Below are positions 50,449 through 59,933 of a stretch of 64,000 nucleotides of DNA, in pieces; within the stretch, counting starts at the first letter, position 1, and each line of letters opens with the position of its first letter. Below the pieces are notes generated by a model. That model made no database searches and was not told the origin of the DNA. It saw only the letters and a list, made by a program, of their open reading frames with translations. This stretch comes from Pseudomonas poae (GTDB taxonomy: Bacteria > Pseudomonadota > Gammaproteobacteria > Pseudomonadales > Pseudomonadaceae), in assembly GCF_001439785.1 (NCBI RefSeq), contig NZ_JYLI01000004.1, forward strand, positions 248,001 through 312,000. The letters are read 5' to 3'. Made by a program: the position numbers and the translations under genes.

Positions 50449-51558
50449 TCAGCCCAACTGCCTGACCAACCCCTGATAACACGTCGCCAGGTGATAAGGC
50501 GTGGTCGAAGGCATATCCCGTCGGCTCACTGCCCCTTGCGCATCCAGGCATTCATGCCAGCCCTTGCGATGCAAAAAATGCTGCGCCAGCGCCTGCAACT
50601 GGCGCTGCACCCGCGCCTCGTTTCCCGGGCGCAAGGTCAGTGCGCGCAGGTATTCAGCCTGGGCCCAGATACGCTGAGTGCCGTCACGCACATGACCGTC
50701 AAGGTCGAGCATGCCGCTCACGGCACCGCTTACGTTATCCACACCCTTTTCTTCGGCGTAGGCAAACGCGCGGCTGAGTGACGCATGCAGCGGCGTGCCG
50801 CGCAGCACTGCGGATGAGTCGAGCAGGAAGAACCATTCGAACTGGTGGCCCGGCTCGAACCAGTTATCCACAGCGCCCAGCGGTTTTTCCAGCATCACGC
50901 CGTGCCCGGGGTCGATGAAACGCTGCTGCATGGCCGTCGCCAGGTTCAGCAGGGCGGTTTGCACGTCGGTGTCTTCACGTACCGCCAAGGTGGCGAGGAA
51001 CGCTTCGGCCAAGTGCATCAATGGGTTTTGCAGCGGGCCGGACGAGAGCGACGACCAGTCGCGGTCCAGCACTGCGTCGTACAGACCGTCGCCGCTGGCG
51101 AAGCGCTGGGCAACCACTTCGAGCGCGGCATTGAGGACCGACGCCACCAGCGGCTCGCGCACCTTGGCCCAGTAATGGGCGCAGGCGAAGATGATGAACG
51201 CGTGGGTGTAGAGGTCTTTGCGCGTATCCAGCGGTTGGCCCGCGGGGTCGATGCTGTAGAACCAGCCGCCGTGCTCGGCGTCATGGAAGTGCTGTTGCAG
51301 GGAGCGGAACAGCGCGGCCGCGCGCGCGTGCGCAAAGTCGGTGTCGGGCTCGCCGATCAGGCTGGCAAACAGGTACAGCTGACGGGCGCAGGCCATGGCG
51401 CGGTAGCGTTGGGGTGGCAAGGGATGGTGATCAGCGTCGAGTGCCTCGTAGGGCAGCGCCAGCTCGGCATTCCAGCCCGGGCCTTGCCAGAGCGGCACGA
51501 TCAGGTCACGGAAATGGGTGAGTACGGTATTCAAAAACGGTTGGGAAGCGCTGGGCAT
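50449..51558 (-). CDS. AGE family epimerase/isomerase
   Basis: This 369-residue protein belongs to the N-acylglucosamine 2-epimerase / mannose isomerase (alpha/alpha-barrel) family. Recognisable segments are RAMACARQLYLFA, GGWFYSIDPAGQPLDTRKDL, YTHAFIIFACAHYW, the Glu/His motif WFEPGHQFEWFFLL and RIWAQAEYLRAL; the conserved histidines and the Arg of this set form the active site in relatives. The sugar substrate cannot be told from sequence. It stands alone between two REP elements. Two perfect TTATCCACA (DnaA box) sequences occur within the coding region at 50735 and 50864. Confidence 0.9.
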   Translation of the reverse strand: MPSASQPFLNTVLTHFRDLIVPLWQGPGWNAELALPYEALDADHHPLPPQRYRAMACARQLYLFASLIGEPDTDFAHARAAALFRSLQQHFHDAEHGGWFYSIDPAGQPLDTRKDLYTHAFIIFACAHYWAKVREPLVASVLNAALEVVAQRFASGDGLYDAVLDRDWSSLSSGPLQNPLMHLAEAFLATLAVREDTDVQTALLNLATAMQQRFIDPGHGVMLEKPLGAVDNWFEPGHQFEWFFLLDSSAVLRGTPLHASLSRAFAYAEEKGVDNVSGAVSGMLDLDGHVRDGTQRIWAQAEYLRALTLRPGNEARVQRQLQALAQHFLHRKGWHECLDAQGAVSRRDMPSTTPYHLATCYQGLVRQLG

Positions 51559-51634
51559 CGGCTGGCGTCGTCACGGCAGGGGCGTAGGCGCGCATGGTAG
51601 CAGGCTTGGGTGCGGTGGTGTCTGCGCCACCGTT

Positions 51635-51707
51635 ATCGCGGACAAGCCCGCTCCCACATTTTTGAATGACGAATCCGCTCAAATGTGGGAGCTGGCTTGC
51701 CTGCGAT
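51635..51707 (+). repeat. REP doublet upstream of the epimerase gene
   Basis: Inverted cores ATCGCGGACAAGCCCGCTCC and GGAGCTGGCTTGCCTGCGAT flank a spacer containing ATTTTTGAATGACGAATCC. The two cores are of slightly different sequence classes, unlike most doublets here. It separates hupE from the epimerase gene. Confidence 0.8.
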
Positions 51708-51729
51708 GGGCCCGGCACAGGTGCCGAAA

Positions 51730-52302
51730 TCAGCCCGCGAGCAACCACACGCCAGTCGCCGCCGAAGCTGCCCCAGCCACCCGCACCAACGGTGCCGCCG
51801 CTGCCGGCAACACACGCACCACGGCATAGCCGGCCGCGTGCAACAGGGCCGTCGCACCGACAAACCCCGCCGCGTACGCCCATGGGCTGGACATCGCCGG
51901 CAGCTCCAGGCCATGCGCCACGCCATGAAACAGCGCAAACAACGCTGTCGCACCCACCGCCACAAACAGCGGCGGACGCACCGCCAGCGCCACCGCCAGG
52001 CCCAGCGCCAGCACCGATGCGGCAATGCCGCTTTCCAGCGCTGGCAATGCCAGGCCTTCAAACCCCAGCACGCCGCCGATCAGCATGGTGCCGACGAAGG
52101 TGCAGGGCAGCGCCCAGCGCGCCGCGCCTTTTTGCTGGGCGGCCCACAGGCCCACGGCGAGCATCGCCAGCAGATGGTCGATACCGCCCAGGGGGTGGCT
52201 GATGCCGGCCACCAGGCCGTTATCGCCATGGCCCGGATGGGCGAAGGCCAAGGCAGGGGCCAGCAGCAGCGCAGCGGCGGCGAACAGTTTGTTGAGGCTC
52301 AT
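51730..52302 (-). CDS. ureJ: HupE/UreJ family membrane protein
   Basis: This 190-residue protein has a signal-like N-terminus (MSLNKLFAAAALLLAPALAF), then the histidine motifs AHPGHGD and HPLGGIDHLLAM that are hallmarks of HupE/UreJ proteins, and about six membrane helices including FHGVAHGLELP. The family is implicated in nickel (or cobalt) transport. It is the last gene of a ureE-ureF-ureG-ureJ unit, so it most likely brings nickel for urease. Confidence 0.9.
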   Translation of the reverse strand: MSLNKLFAAAALLLAPALAFAHPGHGDNGLVAGISHPLGGIDHLLAMLAVGLWAAQQKGAARWALPCTFVGTMLIGGVLGFEGLALPALESGIAASVLALGLAVALAVRPPLFVAVGATALFALFHGVAHGLELPAMSSPWAYAAGFVGATALLHAAGYAVVRVLPAAAAPLVRVAGAASAATGVWLLAG

Positions 52303-52325
52303 AAACAGGCTCCGTAATGGGTTGA

Positions 52326-52940
<615 letters not shown>

Positions 52941-52963
52941 GTGCTTCTCCACATCAAGGGAAT

Positions 52964-53638
52964 CTAGGAACGGAACAGGCGGCTGTATTGGCGCTCGTGG
53001 GCCATGCATGCCAGAGACAGGCCGAACGCGGCGCTGCCCAGTGAGTGGGGGTCGATGCGCGCGGCGTCCTGCTGGGCCTGCTGCAGCAGTGGCAGCAGTT
53101 CACTGGTCAGGCGCTGCGCGGCTTGCTGGCCCAGGGGCAGGGTTTTCATCAGCACCGCCAGCTGGTTTTCCAGCCAGCTCCACAGCCAGGCGGCAAGGGC
53201 GTCGTCGGCGCTGATGTGCCAGGCGCGCGCGGCCAGCGCCCAGCCCAGGGCCAGGTGAGGTTCAGTGCGTTGCGCCAGAAAATCCCGTGCCGCGTCGTCC
53301 AGCTCGGGCAAGCCATTGAGCAGTTGTTGCAGCGAGTAGCCCATCTGCCGGCTCTCCTGGTACAGCTCGCGGGTTTCACGGCTGGCGCGGTGCTCTTCGC
53401 ACAGCTGCGCCAGTTGCGACCAGTCATCCACGGCGGCGGCGCGGCAGTGGGCGAGCAGCAGTGGCGCCTCGAAGCGCGCCAGGTTGAGCAACAACTGGTC
53501 GCTGATCCAGCGGCGAGCGCTGGCGGCATCCGGCACGCGGCCGTTGTCCACGGCCATTTCCAGGCCTTGGGAGTAGCTGTAGCCGCCAATCGGCAATTGC
53601 GGACTGGCCAGGCGCAGCAATGCCCAGGCTGGATTCAT
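52964..53638 (-). CDS. ureF: Urease accessory protein UreF
   Basis: UreF is the all-helical accessory subunit that links UreG to the urease/UreD complex. The 224-residue product begins [20 protein letters not shown], with the conserved [16 protein letters not shown] segment, and includes [20 protein letters not shown] typical of the family. Its ATG overlaps the ureE stop by four bases (ATGA), so the two are coupled. Confidence 0.95.
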   Translation of the reverse strand: MNPAWALLRLASPQLPIGGYSYSQGLEMAVDNGRVPDAASARRWISDQLLLNLARFEAPLLLAHCRAAAVDDWSQLAQLCEEHRASRETRELYQESRQMGYSLQQLLNGLPELDDAARDFLAQRTEPHLALGWALAARAWHISADDALAAWLWSWLENQLAVLMKTLPLGQQAAQRLTSELLPLLQQAQQDAARIDPHSLGSAAFGLSLACMAHERQYSRLFRS

Positions 53639-54135
53639 GTACGCACGCCGAATTGATGCAGCTTGGGCGGGTAGTTGAAGTCTTCATCGCCATGGCGCGA
53701 GTGATGATGGCCGCCTCCGTACGCCCCGTGTTCGGGCTGGAACGGCGCCTCGATGGTGTCGGCCTGCGCGCCCAATTGTTCGAGCATGGCCTTGAGCACG
53801 TAGTCATCGAGCAGGCGCAACCAGCCATCGCCGACTTGCAGGGCCACGTGGCGGTTGCCCAGGTGATAGGCGGCGCGGGTCAGTTCAAATGCGCTGCTGC
53901 AGGTGACGTGCAGCAGTTGTTCAGGCCGTGCACACACGCGCACCACCCGGCCGTCTTCAGCCTGCAAGCATTCGCCGTCATGCAGCGGCGGCTGGCCACG
54001 CTCCAGAAACAGGCCGACGTCTTCGCCGTCGGCACTGAAACAGCGCAGGCGGCTTTTGCTGCGGGCTTCGAAGTTGAGCAGCAGCTCGGCGGCCCATTGG
54101 GCCTGGGGGGCGATTCGGCGGTGGATCACCAGCAT
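53635..54135 (-). CDS. ureE: Urease accessory protein UreE (nickel chaperone)
   Basis: UreE supplies nickel for the urease active site. The 166-residue product has the N-terminal UreE domain (MLVIHRRIAPQAQWAAELLL), the metal-binding C-terminal domain with AYHLGNRHVALQVGDGWLRL (conserved His) and a histidine-containing tail, GGGHHHSRHGDEDF. ATG 54135 is chosen; a frame open to 54288 would run through the sigma-54 element. It starts the ureEFGJ unit. No urease structural genes (ureABC) or ureD are present in the window. Confidence 0.95.
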   Translation of the reverse strand: MLVIHRRIAPQAQWAAELLLNFEARSKSRLRCFSADGEDVGLFLERGQPPLHDGECLQAEDGRVVRVCARPEQLLHVTCSSAFELTRAAYHLGNRHVALQVGDGWLRLLDDYVLKAMLEQLGAQADTIEAPFQPEHGAYGGGHHHSRHGDEDFNYPPKLHQFGVRT

Positions 54136-54171
54136 CAGAGGGCTTCCAGCTATGAGCGATAACGGAGCTAG

Positions 54172-54187
54172 AGCAAGGGGCTTGCCA
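54172..54187 (-). promoter_or_regulatory. Sigma-54 promoter of ureEFGJ
   Basis: On the minus strand TGGCAAGCCCCTTGCT differs from TGGCACG-N4-TTGCW by one base and has the required ten bases between GG and GC. It ends 36 bp upstream of the ureE ATG. I found no convincing NtrC site upstream. An inverted repeat CCGAATA/TATTCGG at 54237-54261 could be another regulator's site. Confidence 0.65.
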
Positions 54188-54326
54188 ACGTGGGGCAGGT
54201 TGTAGGAATTGCCTGTCGGCGCGCGGCGCTGTGCCTCCGAATAGGGCGGCAGCTTATTCGGGGCGTGACTCACGATGGTGCGCTGCATGCGCTACGGCAC
54301 TGGATGAGGGCGTTTTGCCTGGCGGC

Positions 54327-54959
54327 TTATTCGGTGCTGCCCAGGCCTTGCCAATGCTTGAGGCCAATGAAGATAAAGCGCAATTGCTGAGTGATTTTCG
54401 CCTGGGGCGTGAGGTGTTCAGGCAGGGCGTGGGCGGGTGGATCGATGATATCGGGCAGGGTGGCGAACACGCTCTTGACGATCAGGTCGGCCATCACATG
54501 CAAACCGTCGGCTTGCAGGTGCGCCAGCTTGGGCATGCGCGTGAGGTCGGCGGCGAGGTCACGGGTGATGTCTTCACGCAGGGCGCCGATGGCCTGGCGC
54601 ACGGCGAGGCAGCCGCCGTATTGCTCACGGGCCAGGAACAGGAATTGCGAACGGTTGGCCGACACCACATCGAGAAAGATCCGCACCGAGGCATCGATGA
54701 TGCCGCCCATCACGAATTCATTGTGGCGTACCAGGCGAATGGTGGCGCGAAAGGTCTGGCCGACCTCGCTGACCAGCACGAGCCCGAGCTGATCCATATC
54801 GGCAAAATGCCGGTAGAAACCTGTGGGCACGATCCCGGCCGTCTTCGCCACTTCACGCAGGCTCAGGCTGCCGAACCCACGGCCGCACTCCATCAGGTGG
54901 CGGGCTGCGTCCATCAGGGCGAGGCGGGTCTGTTGCTTCTGTTCGGCACGGGGCAGCAT
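54327..54959 (-). CDS. desT: TetR-family fatty-acid-responsive repressor DesT
   Basis: DesT senses the saturated/unsaturated acyl-CoA balance and represses the desCB desaturase genes in P. aeruginosa. The 210-residue product has the TetR helix-turn-helix in FGSLSLREVAKTAGIVPTGF followed by YRHFADMDQLGL, and the effector half with NRSQFLFLAREQYGG, which I recall as near-identical to DesT. ATG 54959 (MLPRAEQKQQTR) is chosen from that similarity though no clear Shine-Dalgarno is present; an ATG at 55004 is possible. The target desaturase genes are not in the window. The neighbouring ureE is also its neighbour in P. aeruginosa, as I recall. Confidence 0.85.
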   Translation of the reverse strand: MLPRAEQKQQTRLALMDAARHLMECGRGFGSLSLREVAKTAGIVPTGFYRHFADMDQLGLVLVSEVGQTFRATIRLVRHNEFVMGGIIDASVRIFLDVVSANRSQFLFLAREQYGGCLAVRQAIGALREDITRDLAADLTRMPKLAHLQADGLHVMADLIVKSVFATLPDIIDPPAHALPEHLTPQAKITQQLRFIFIGLKHWQGLGSTE

Positions 54960-54999
54960 GGGCGGGTGAGCTTTGTCGGCAAGTACAGCGACGCACTCT

Positions 55000-55016
55000 A
55001 GCAAAAGCGCTTTGCT
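55000..55016 (-). promoter_or_regulatory. Palindrome upstream of desT
   Basis: AGCAAAAGCGCTTTGCT (arms AGCAAA/TTTGCT) is centred about 50 bp upstream of the chosen desT start. It may be an operator, possibly autoregulatory; it does not obviously match the DesT site as I remember it. Confidence 0.3.
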
Positions 55017-55143
55017 GGCGTCGAACTTGGCGGCGTGGAGCGAGGGGGATGCATTAAATTCAGGGAGGGGGCAGCGTCAGCGACCCTGGCGAGCAGGCTC
55101 GCTCCTGCGGATGCCGGAGCGAGCTGTCTGGGCCACCACAGGC

Positions 55144-55512
55144 TCAGCTCTGTGCTTGATGCAGTTCTTGCAGGCGATCGGCACCACCTTCGGCAACACC
55201 TTCAGTGTAGGCGCGCTCGTTGGCTTGCTCGGCGCCGCCTTCAACTAGGCCTTTTTCTTCCAGGCGGTGACGGCCGTTTTCGCTCAGGCCTTCGGTGTAG
55301 GCGCGTTTGTTGGCTTGCTCCGAACCGTTTTCAGCAACGCCTTTGGCGTAGTCGCGGTTCTCGTCTTCCTGCGAGCCGCTACGGGCCAGCGTCTGGCTCG
55401 ACTGAGCGGCCTGGGCATGGTTTTGTGGGATAGTCTGTTCGGCGGCTGGCAGGGCAAAGGCACTGGAAGCGAGGACAGACAGCAGAACGGTAGCGAGTAC
55501 TTGGCGTTTCAT
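55144..55512 (-). CDS. Small secreted protein with internal repeats, unknown function
   Basis: This 122-residue protein has a clear signal peptide (MKRQVLATVLLSVLASSAFA) and a mature part rich in Glu, Ala, Gly, Asn and Arg. It contains a tandem imperfect duplication of about 34 residues: ENGSEQANKRAYTEGLSENG and EGGAEQANERAYTEGVAEGG, each followed by xRL. AAGGAG precedes the ATG. It is likely periplasmic or exported and hydrophilic. I do not recognise a named family. Confidence 0.85.
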   Translation of the reverse strand: MKRQVLATVLLSVLASSAFALPAAEQTIPQNHAQAAQSSQTLARSGSQEDENRDYAKGVAENGSEQANKRAYTEGLSENGRHRLEEKGLVEGGAEQANERAYTEGVAEGGADRLQELHQAQS

Positions 55513-55564
55513 GATGGTTGCTCCTTGGGAGGGCGATAAAGTGGGTACAGGACTCATGCTACTC

Positions 55565-55580
55565 TCGATATATCGATATA
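55565..55580. promoter_or_regulatory. Overlapping AT-rich palindromes upstream of the repeat protein gene
   Basis: TCGATATATCGA and TATATCGATATA, both perfect 12-base palindromes, overlap in the 345-bp divergent gap between the secreted-protein gene and the AsmA gene. They lie about 50-70 bp upstream of the secreted-protein ATG, where a promoter or operator is expected. Confidence 0.35.
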
Positions 55581-55857
55581 AAAGTTCATAAACGCAATGG
55601 TAATAATCAACGCAATTGATGGTTCTGGCGGAAGGCTCTAGAGCGGGCCTCTCAAGCACGCGGTTTTGCACCCAAGTGGGTATTTTCGACACAATGGCGG
55701 GTAGCAATGGTGCAGGCGAGCAAACAAAATCTGTCGATCCGGTCAGGTAAAGAGCGTTCTGCGGTTAAATCAATCAACGGGTTAAACCCCGCTGCGGTTT
55801 GCCAGTCGTACCCTTATGAGCTGTATTCCAGCTATTCGTGTTCAGGAGTTCTGTGCA

Positions 55858-57924
55858 ATGACGCGCACTCGTAAAATCGTCGCCTGGTGCTGCGCCAGCG
55901 TCGTCGTGTTAATCGCCGTGGTTGTGGTGTTCCTGGTGTTTTTCGACTGGAACCGCATCAAGCCGCCGCTCAATGCCAAAGTCTCCGAAGAACTGCATCG
56001 CCCGTTCGCCATCAATGGCAACCTCGCCGTGGTGTGGCAGCGCGAACCCGAGGAAGGCGGCTGGCGCGCCTGGGTGCCGTGGCCCCATGTGATCGCCGAA
56101 GACCTGACCCTGGGCAACCCGGACTGGTCGAAACAGCCGCAGATGGTCACGTTGAAAAAGGTCGAGCTGCGCATCTCGCCCCTGGCCCTGCTCGCGCAGC
56201 GCGTGGCGATCCCGCGTATCGACCTCACCGAACCGAGTGCCCAGCTGCAGCGCCTGGCCGATGGCCGCGCCAACTGGACGTTCACGTTCGACCCCAAGGA
56301 CCCGGACGCCGAGCCGTCCAACTGGGTGGTCGACATCGGCGCCATCAAGTTCGACAAGGGTCATGTGACCCTCGACGACCAAACCCTCAAGACCCAGCTC
56401 GATGTGATCATCGACCCGCTGGGCCAACCTATTCCCTTTGCCGAAATCGTTGGCGATGCCGATGCCAAAAAAGCCCTGGAAAAAGGCTCCTCGCCGCAGG
56501 ATTACGCGTTCGGGCTCAAGGTCAAAGGCCAATACCATGGGCAGACACTCGATGGTAACGGCAAGATCGGCGGCCTGCTGGCCCTGCAGGACGCGGCCAA
56601 ACCGTTTCCACTGCAAGCCCAGGTCAAGATTGGCGACACCCGTATCGCCGTGGCCGGCACCCTGACCGACCCGCTCAACCTCGGCGCCCTGGACCTGCGC
56701 CTCAAACTCGCCGGCGCGAGCCTGGGCAACCTCTATCCGCTCACCGGCGTGACCTTGCCGGATTCGCCGGCCTATTCCACCGACGGCCACCTGATTGCCA
56801 AGCTGCATGAAGCCAGCGGTGCGTCGTTCCGCTATGAAAACTTCAACGGCAAGATCGGCAACAGCGATATCCACGGCGACCTGGCCTACGTCGCCAGCCA
56901 GCCACGGCCCAAGCTCAGCGGCACACTGGTGTCCAACCAGTTGCTGATGACCGACCTTGCGCCGCTGATCGGCGCCGACTCCAACGCCAAGCAAAAAGCC
57001 CGTGGCGGTGCCAGCAAGCAGCCGGCCACAAGGGTGCTGCCGGTGGAAGAGTTCCGCACCGAACGCTGGCGTGACATGGATGCCGATGTGGAATTTACCG
57101 GCAAACGCATCGTGCACAGCGCCGATCTGCCCTTCACCGATCTTTACACCCATGTGGTGCTCAACGACGGTGAACTGAGCCTGGAACCGCTGCGTTTCGG
57201 CGTGGCTGGCGGCAAACTGAATGCGCAGATTCGCCTCAACGGTCGCATCACACCGATGGAAGGCAGCGCGAAACTCACCGCGCGCAACTTCAAGCTCAAG
57301 CAGTTGTTCCCAACCTTCGAACCGATGAAAACCAGCTTTGGCGAACTCAATGGGGATGCCGACATTACGGGGCGCGGTAACTCCGTCGCGGCTTTGCTCG
57401 GCAGTTCCAACGGTGACTTGAAGATGTTGATCAACGACGGCGCGATCAGCCGTGGGCTGATGGAGATCGCCGGGCTTAATGTGGGTAACTACGTGGTTGG
57501 CCGCCTGTTTGGCGACAAGGAAGTGAAGATCAACTGCGCAGCGGCAGACTTCGGCATCAAGACGGGCCTGGCGACCACCCGACTGTTCGTGTTCGATACC
57601 GAGAACGCCATCATCTACATCGATGGCACCGCGAACATGGCCACCGAGCAGCTTGACCTCACGATTACCCCTGAATCCAAAGGCTTTCGCCTGTTCTCAC
57701 TGCGTTCGCCGCTGTACGTGAATGGGCCGTTCATCAAGCCCAACGCCGGCGTCAAAGCCATCCCGCTGGCCCTGCGTGGCGCCGGCATGGTAGCCCTGGG
57801 CGTGATCGCAGGTCCGGCCGCCGGTCTGCTCGCGCTGGTGGCGCCGAGCGGCGGAGAGCCCAACGAGTGCGCACCGTTGCTGCAACAGATGAAGGAAGGC
57901 AAGGCGCCCAAGACTGTTAAATAG
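55858..57924 (+). CDS. AsmA family protein
   Basis: This 688-residue protein has one N-terminal membrane anchor (RTRKIVAWCCASVVVLIAVV and following VVVFLVFFDW), then a long periplasmic region of beta-rich repeats with the AsmA N-terminal signature (DWNRIKPPLNAKVSEELHRP) and the C-terminal AsmA-like segment (SSNGDLKMLINDGAISRG, LDLTITPESKGFRLFSLRSP). Such proteins form chorein-like bridges implicated in phospholipid transport between the membranes. CAGGAG precedes ATG 55858; an in-frame ATG at 55816 is less likely. It ends with a short Ala/Gly-rich hydrophobic stretch. Confidence 0.9.
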   Translation: MTRTRKIVAWCCASVVVLIAVVVVFLVFFDWNRIKPPLNAKVSEELHRPFAINGNLAVVWQREPEEGGWRAWVPWPHVIAEDLTLGNPDWSKQPQMVTLKKVELRISPLALLAQRVAIPRIDLTEPSAQLQRLADGRANWTFTFDPKDPDAEPSNWVVDIGAIKFDKGHVTLDDQTLKTQLDVIIDPLGQPIPFAEIVGDADAKKALEKGSSPQDYAFGLKVKGQYHGQTLDGNGKIGGLLALQDAAKPFPLQAQVKIGDTRIAVAGTLTDPLNLGALDLRLKLAGASLGNLYPLTGVTLPDSPAYSTDGHLIAKLHEASGASFRYENFNGKIGNSDIHGDLAYVASQPRPKLSGTLVSNQLLMTDLAPLIGADSNAKQKARGGASKQPATRVLPVEEFRTERWRDMDADVEFTGKRIVHSADLPFTDLYTHVVLNDGELSLEPLRFGVAGGKLNAQIRLNGRITPMEGSAKLTARNFKLKQLFPTFEPMKTSFGELNGDADITGRGNSVAALLGSSNGDLKMLINDGAISRGLMEIAGLNVGNYVVGRLFGDKEVKINCAAADFGIKTGLATTRLFVFDTENAIIYIDGTANMATEQLDLTITPESKGFRLFSLRSPLYVNGPFIKPNAGVKAIPLALRGAGMVALGVIAGPAAGLLALVAPSGGEPNECAPLLQQMKEGKAPKTVK

Positions 57925-58131
57925 CTGACTCAACCCACAAGCCAATGTGGGACGGGCAAGCCCCAATGCCGTTCAGTTGAGCGAACGCGATGCTCAAAGC
58001 GACGAAGATTTAAGGTGGGAGTGGCGGTGCGACTCGCTCGCTAATGCTCGGTGTTCCCGAACGCAGGCTTTGGAGGATCGAGATCAAGAGCGCGGCGGCC
58101 TTATAGCCGACCGGTATTGTGAGCGCGACCA

Positions 58132-58220
58132 AATGTGGGAGCTGGCTTGCCTGCGAAAGCATGGGTCAGTCAACACCAATGCTTGCTGACCCACCGCTTT
58201 CGCGAGCAAGCCCCTCCCAC
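58132..58220 (+). repeat. REP doublet with nested hairpin
   Basis: Cores AATGTGGGAGCTGGCTTGCC and CGCGAGCAAGCCCCTCCCAC flank a centre with GGGTCAG/CTGACCC. The two REPs end in different classes (TGCGAAAGC and GCTTTCGCG pair with each other). Confidence 0.75.
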
Positions 58221-58232
58221 CGTTCAAAAAAA

Positions 58233-58267
58233 GAGGGGAGCCGTTTGACCGGCTCCCCCCTCGTTTT
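58233..58267. terminator. Bidirectional terminator between AsmA and bacterioferritin genes
   Basis: GAGGGGAGCCG pairs with CGGCTCCCCCCTC (two extra C bulged); A-run on the left and T-run on the right allow termination on both strands. It starts 12 bases past the bacterioferritin stop. Confidence 0.85.
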
Positions 58268-58278
58268 TGCGTGACGAC

Positions 58279-58809
58279 TTACAGGCTTTCGAGAATGTCC
58301 GCCATGTCGTCTGCGTGCTCTTCTTCCTGAGCCAGAATCCCTTCAAACAGACGACGGGTGGTTGGGTCCTTGTCGCCGATGTACTGGATGATCTCGCGGT
58401 AGCTGTCCACCGCGATGCGTTCGGCCACCAGGTCTTCGTAGACCATTTCCTTCAGCGAATTACCCGCCACGTACTGAGCGTGGGAGTTTTTCGACAGCAG
58501 GTCGGGGTTGAACTCCGGCTCGCCGCCCAGTTGAACGATGCGCTCGGCGAGTTTGTCGGCGTGTTCGGCTTCCTGGGTCGCGTGCTCGAGGAATTCATCG
58601 GCAGCTACGGAAGCCTTGATGCCGCTGGCCATGAAGTAGTGACGCTTGTAGCGCAGCACGCACACCAGCTCAGTGGCCAGCGATGCGTTGAGCAAGCGAA
58701 TGATCTCTTCGCGGTCGGCGTTGTAGCCTTCGGTCACAGCGCCGTTTTCGACGTTCTGGCGGGCGCGACTGCGCAGGGTCGCAACGTCAGTCAAATGTGC
58801 TTCGGTCAT
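58279..58809 (-). CDS. Bacterioferritin-type ferritin-like protein
   Basis: This 176-residue four-helix protein has the ferritin di-iron ligands: Glu in SLATELVCVLRYKRHYF, the E..ExxH set in EFLEHATQEAEHADKLAERI, Glu in EDLVAERIAVDSYREII and the closing AQEEEHADDMADIL. It most resembles the bacterioferritin subgroup used for iron storage or protection from oxidative damage; no haem-ligand methionine at the usual position could be confirmed by eye. GGAG precedes its start. It is monocistronic and ends at a strong terminator. Confidence 0.88.
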   Translation of the reverse strand: MTEAHLTDVATLRSRARQNVENGAVTEGYNADREEIIRLLNASLATELVCVLRYKRHYFMASGIKASVAADEFLEHATQEAEHADKLAERIVQLGGEPEFNPDLLSKNSHAQYVAGNSLKEMVYEDLVAERIAVDSYREIIQYIGDKDPTTRRLFEGILAQEEEHADDMADILESL

Positions 58810-58897
58810 CTCAATCTCCTGGTGCTAATCCGGTTGTACGCCACGCTCTGTCGGCGTGATCGCTACAGGTTGTGAGTCGCGGCCAGGGCAAAAAGTT

Positions 58898-59818
58898 TTA
58901 TTGGATTTTACCGGATGTGTCACAAGGGCCTCGCTGACGGCTCTGTTTCACCGGTGTCGTCCAGCGTTCCGACAGGATCACCCCGCCCAGGGTCAGCAAG
59001 CCACCGACCAAGTGATACAGCGCCAGATCTTCTTTGAGCACCAGCGCCGCAATCAGCGCGGTGATCAACGGCAGCAGGTTGAAAAACAGCGTGGTGCGGC
59101 TCGGGCCCAAGGTCTTCACCGAATGCATCCACGCCAACGGCGCCAGCATCGATGCCAACAGACACGCGTACAGCACCAGCGGCACATTCGCCCAGCCCAG
59201 GCCCGCCTTGGGTGAGAACAGGAACAGCGGAAACAGCACCACCACCGCCACCAGCACCTGCAAATACAGCAACACCAACGGTGGCAGGCGCAGTTGCCAT
59301 TTTTTCAGCAGGGTGCTGTAGATCGCGTAAGCCAGGGTAGCGACCAGCATCATGCCGTCGCCCAGGTTCACCCCGTGTTGCAACAGCACGCGCAGGCTGC
59401 CGGACGACACCACCACGACCACGCCGGCAAACGACAGCACCGCACCGGCCAGCGCACCGTACGTGAGGCGCTGGCCCAGGCTGATGATCGCGGCAGTCAG
59501 GGCCATCAAGGGCATCAGCGACAGGATGATGCCCATGTTGGTCGCCGAGGTCAGCGTCGCCGCGTAATAGGCCAGGCTCTGATACACCGCCATGCCCAGC
59601 ACGCCCAGCACGAAAACCTTGCTCAGGTTCGGGCGGATGACTGACCAGTGGGCAATCACCGGCTTCAGCATGAACGGGGTGAACAGCAGCGCCGCCAGCA
59701 ACCAGCGGTAAAAGCCGATTTCGGCCGGGAAGATCGCGCCCACGGCCAATTTGTTGATAACGGTGTTGCCGGCCCAGATAAAAATGGCCAGCAGGGGATA
59801 CGCGTATTGCATGAACAT
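58898..59818 (-). CDS. EamA/DMT family permease
   Basis: This protein of about 306 residues has ten membrane helices in two EamA repeats; the first begins YAYPLLAIFIWAGNTVINKL and the second around LGDGMMLVATLAYAIYSTLL. Members export or import metabolites; the substrate is unknown. The start is uncertain: ATG 59818 (MFMQYAYP) or ATG 59812, neither with a strong Shine-Dalgarno. The long frame to 59935 is rejected because it is polar. A basic, non-membrane tail closes the protein. Confidence 0.88.
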   Translation of the reverse strand: MFMQYAYPLLAIFIWAGNTVINKLAVGAIFPAEIGFYRWLLAALLFTPFMLKPVIAHWSVIRPNLSKVFVLGVLGMAVYQSLAYYAATLTSATNMGIILSLMPLMALTAAIISLGQRLTYGALAGAVLSFAGVVVVVSSGSLRVLLQHGVNLGDGMMLVATLAYAIYSTLLKKWQLRLPPLVLLYLQVLVAVVVLFPLFLFSPKAGLGWANVPLVLYACLLASMLAPLAWMHSVKTLGPSRTTLFFNLLPLITALIAALVLKEDLALYHLVGGLLTLGGVILSERWTTPVKQSRQRGPCDTSGKIQ

Positions 59819-59933
59819 CGCCGTACAGATGGATGGACGAGGATTATCCATCGTCCGCACAGGAAGGTGTAACAGGGTTTGACTACACTCTGCCCAGGCC
59901 GTGCCCGTCGGCGCGGTAACCGGGAGAAAATCC

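Larger units (their letters stand above)
57925..58278 (+). other. Intergenic region between the AsmA gene and bacterioferritin
   Basis: A 354-bp gap between convergent genes. It holds the REP doublet at 58132-58220 and the terminator at 58233-58267. In the first 200 bp I see several short inverted repeats (for example TTGAGC..GCTCAA near 57976-57999) but no gene. Confidence 0.6.
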
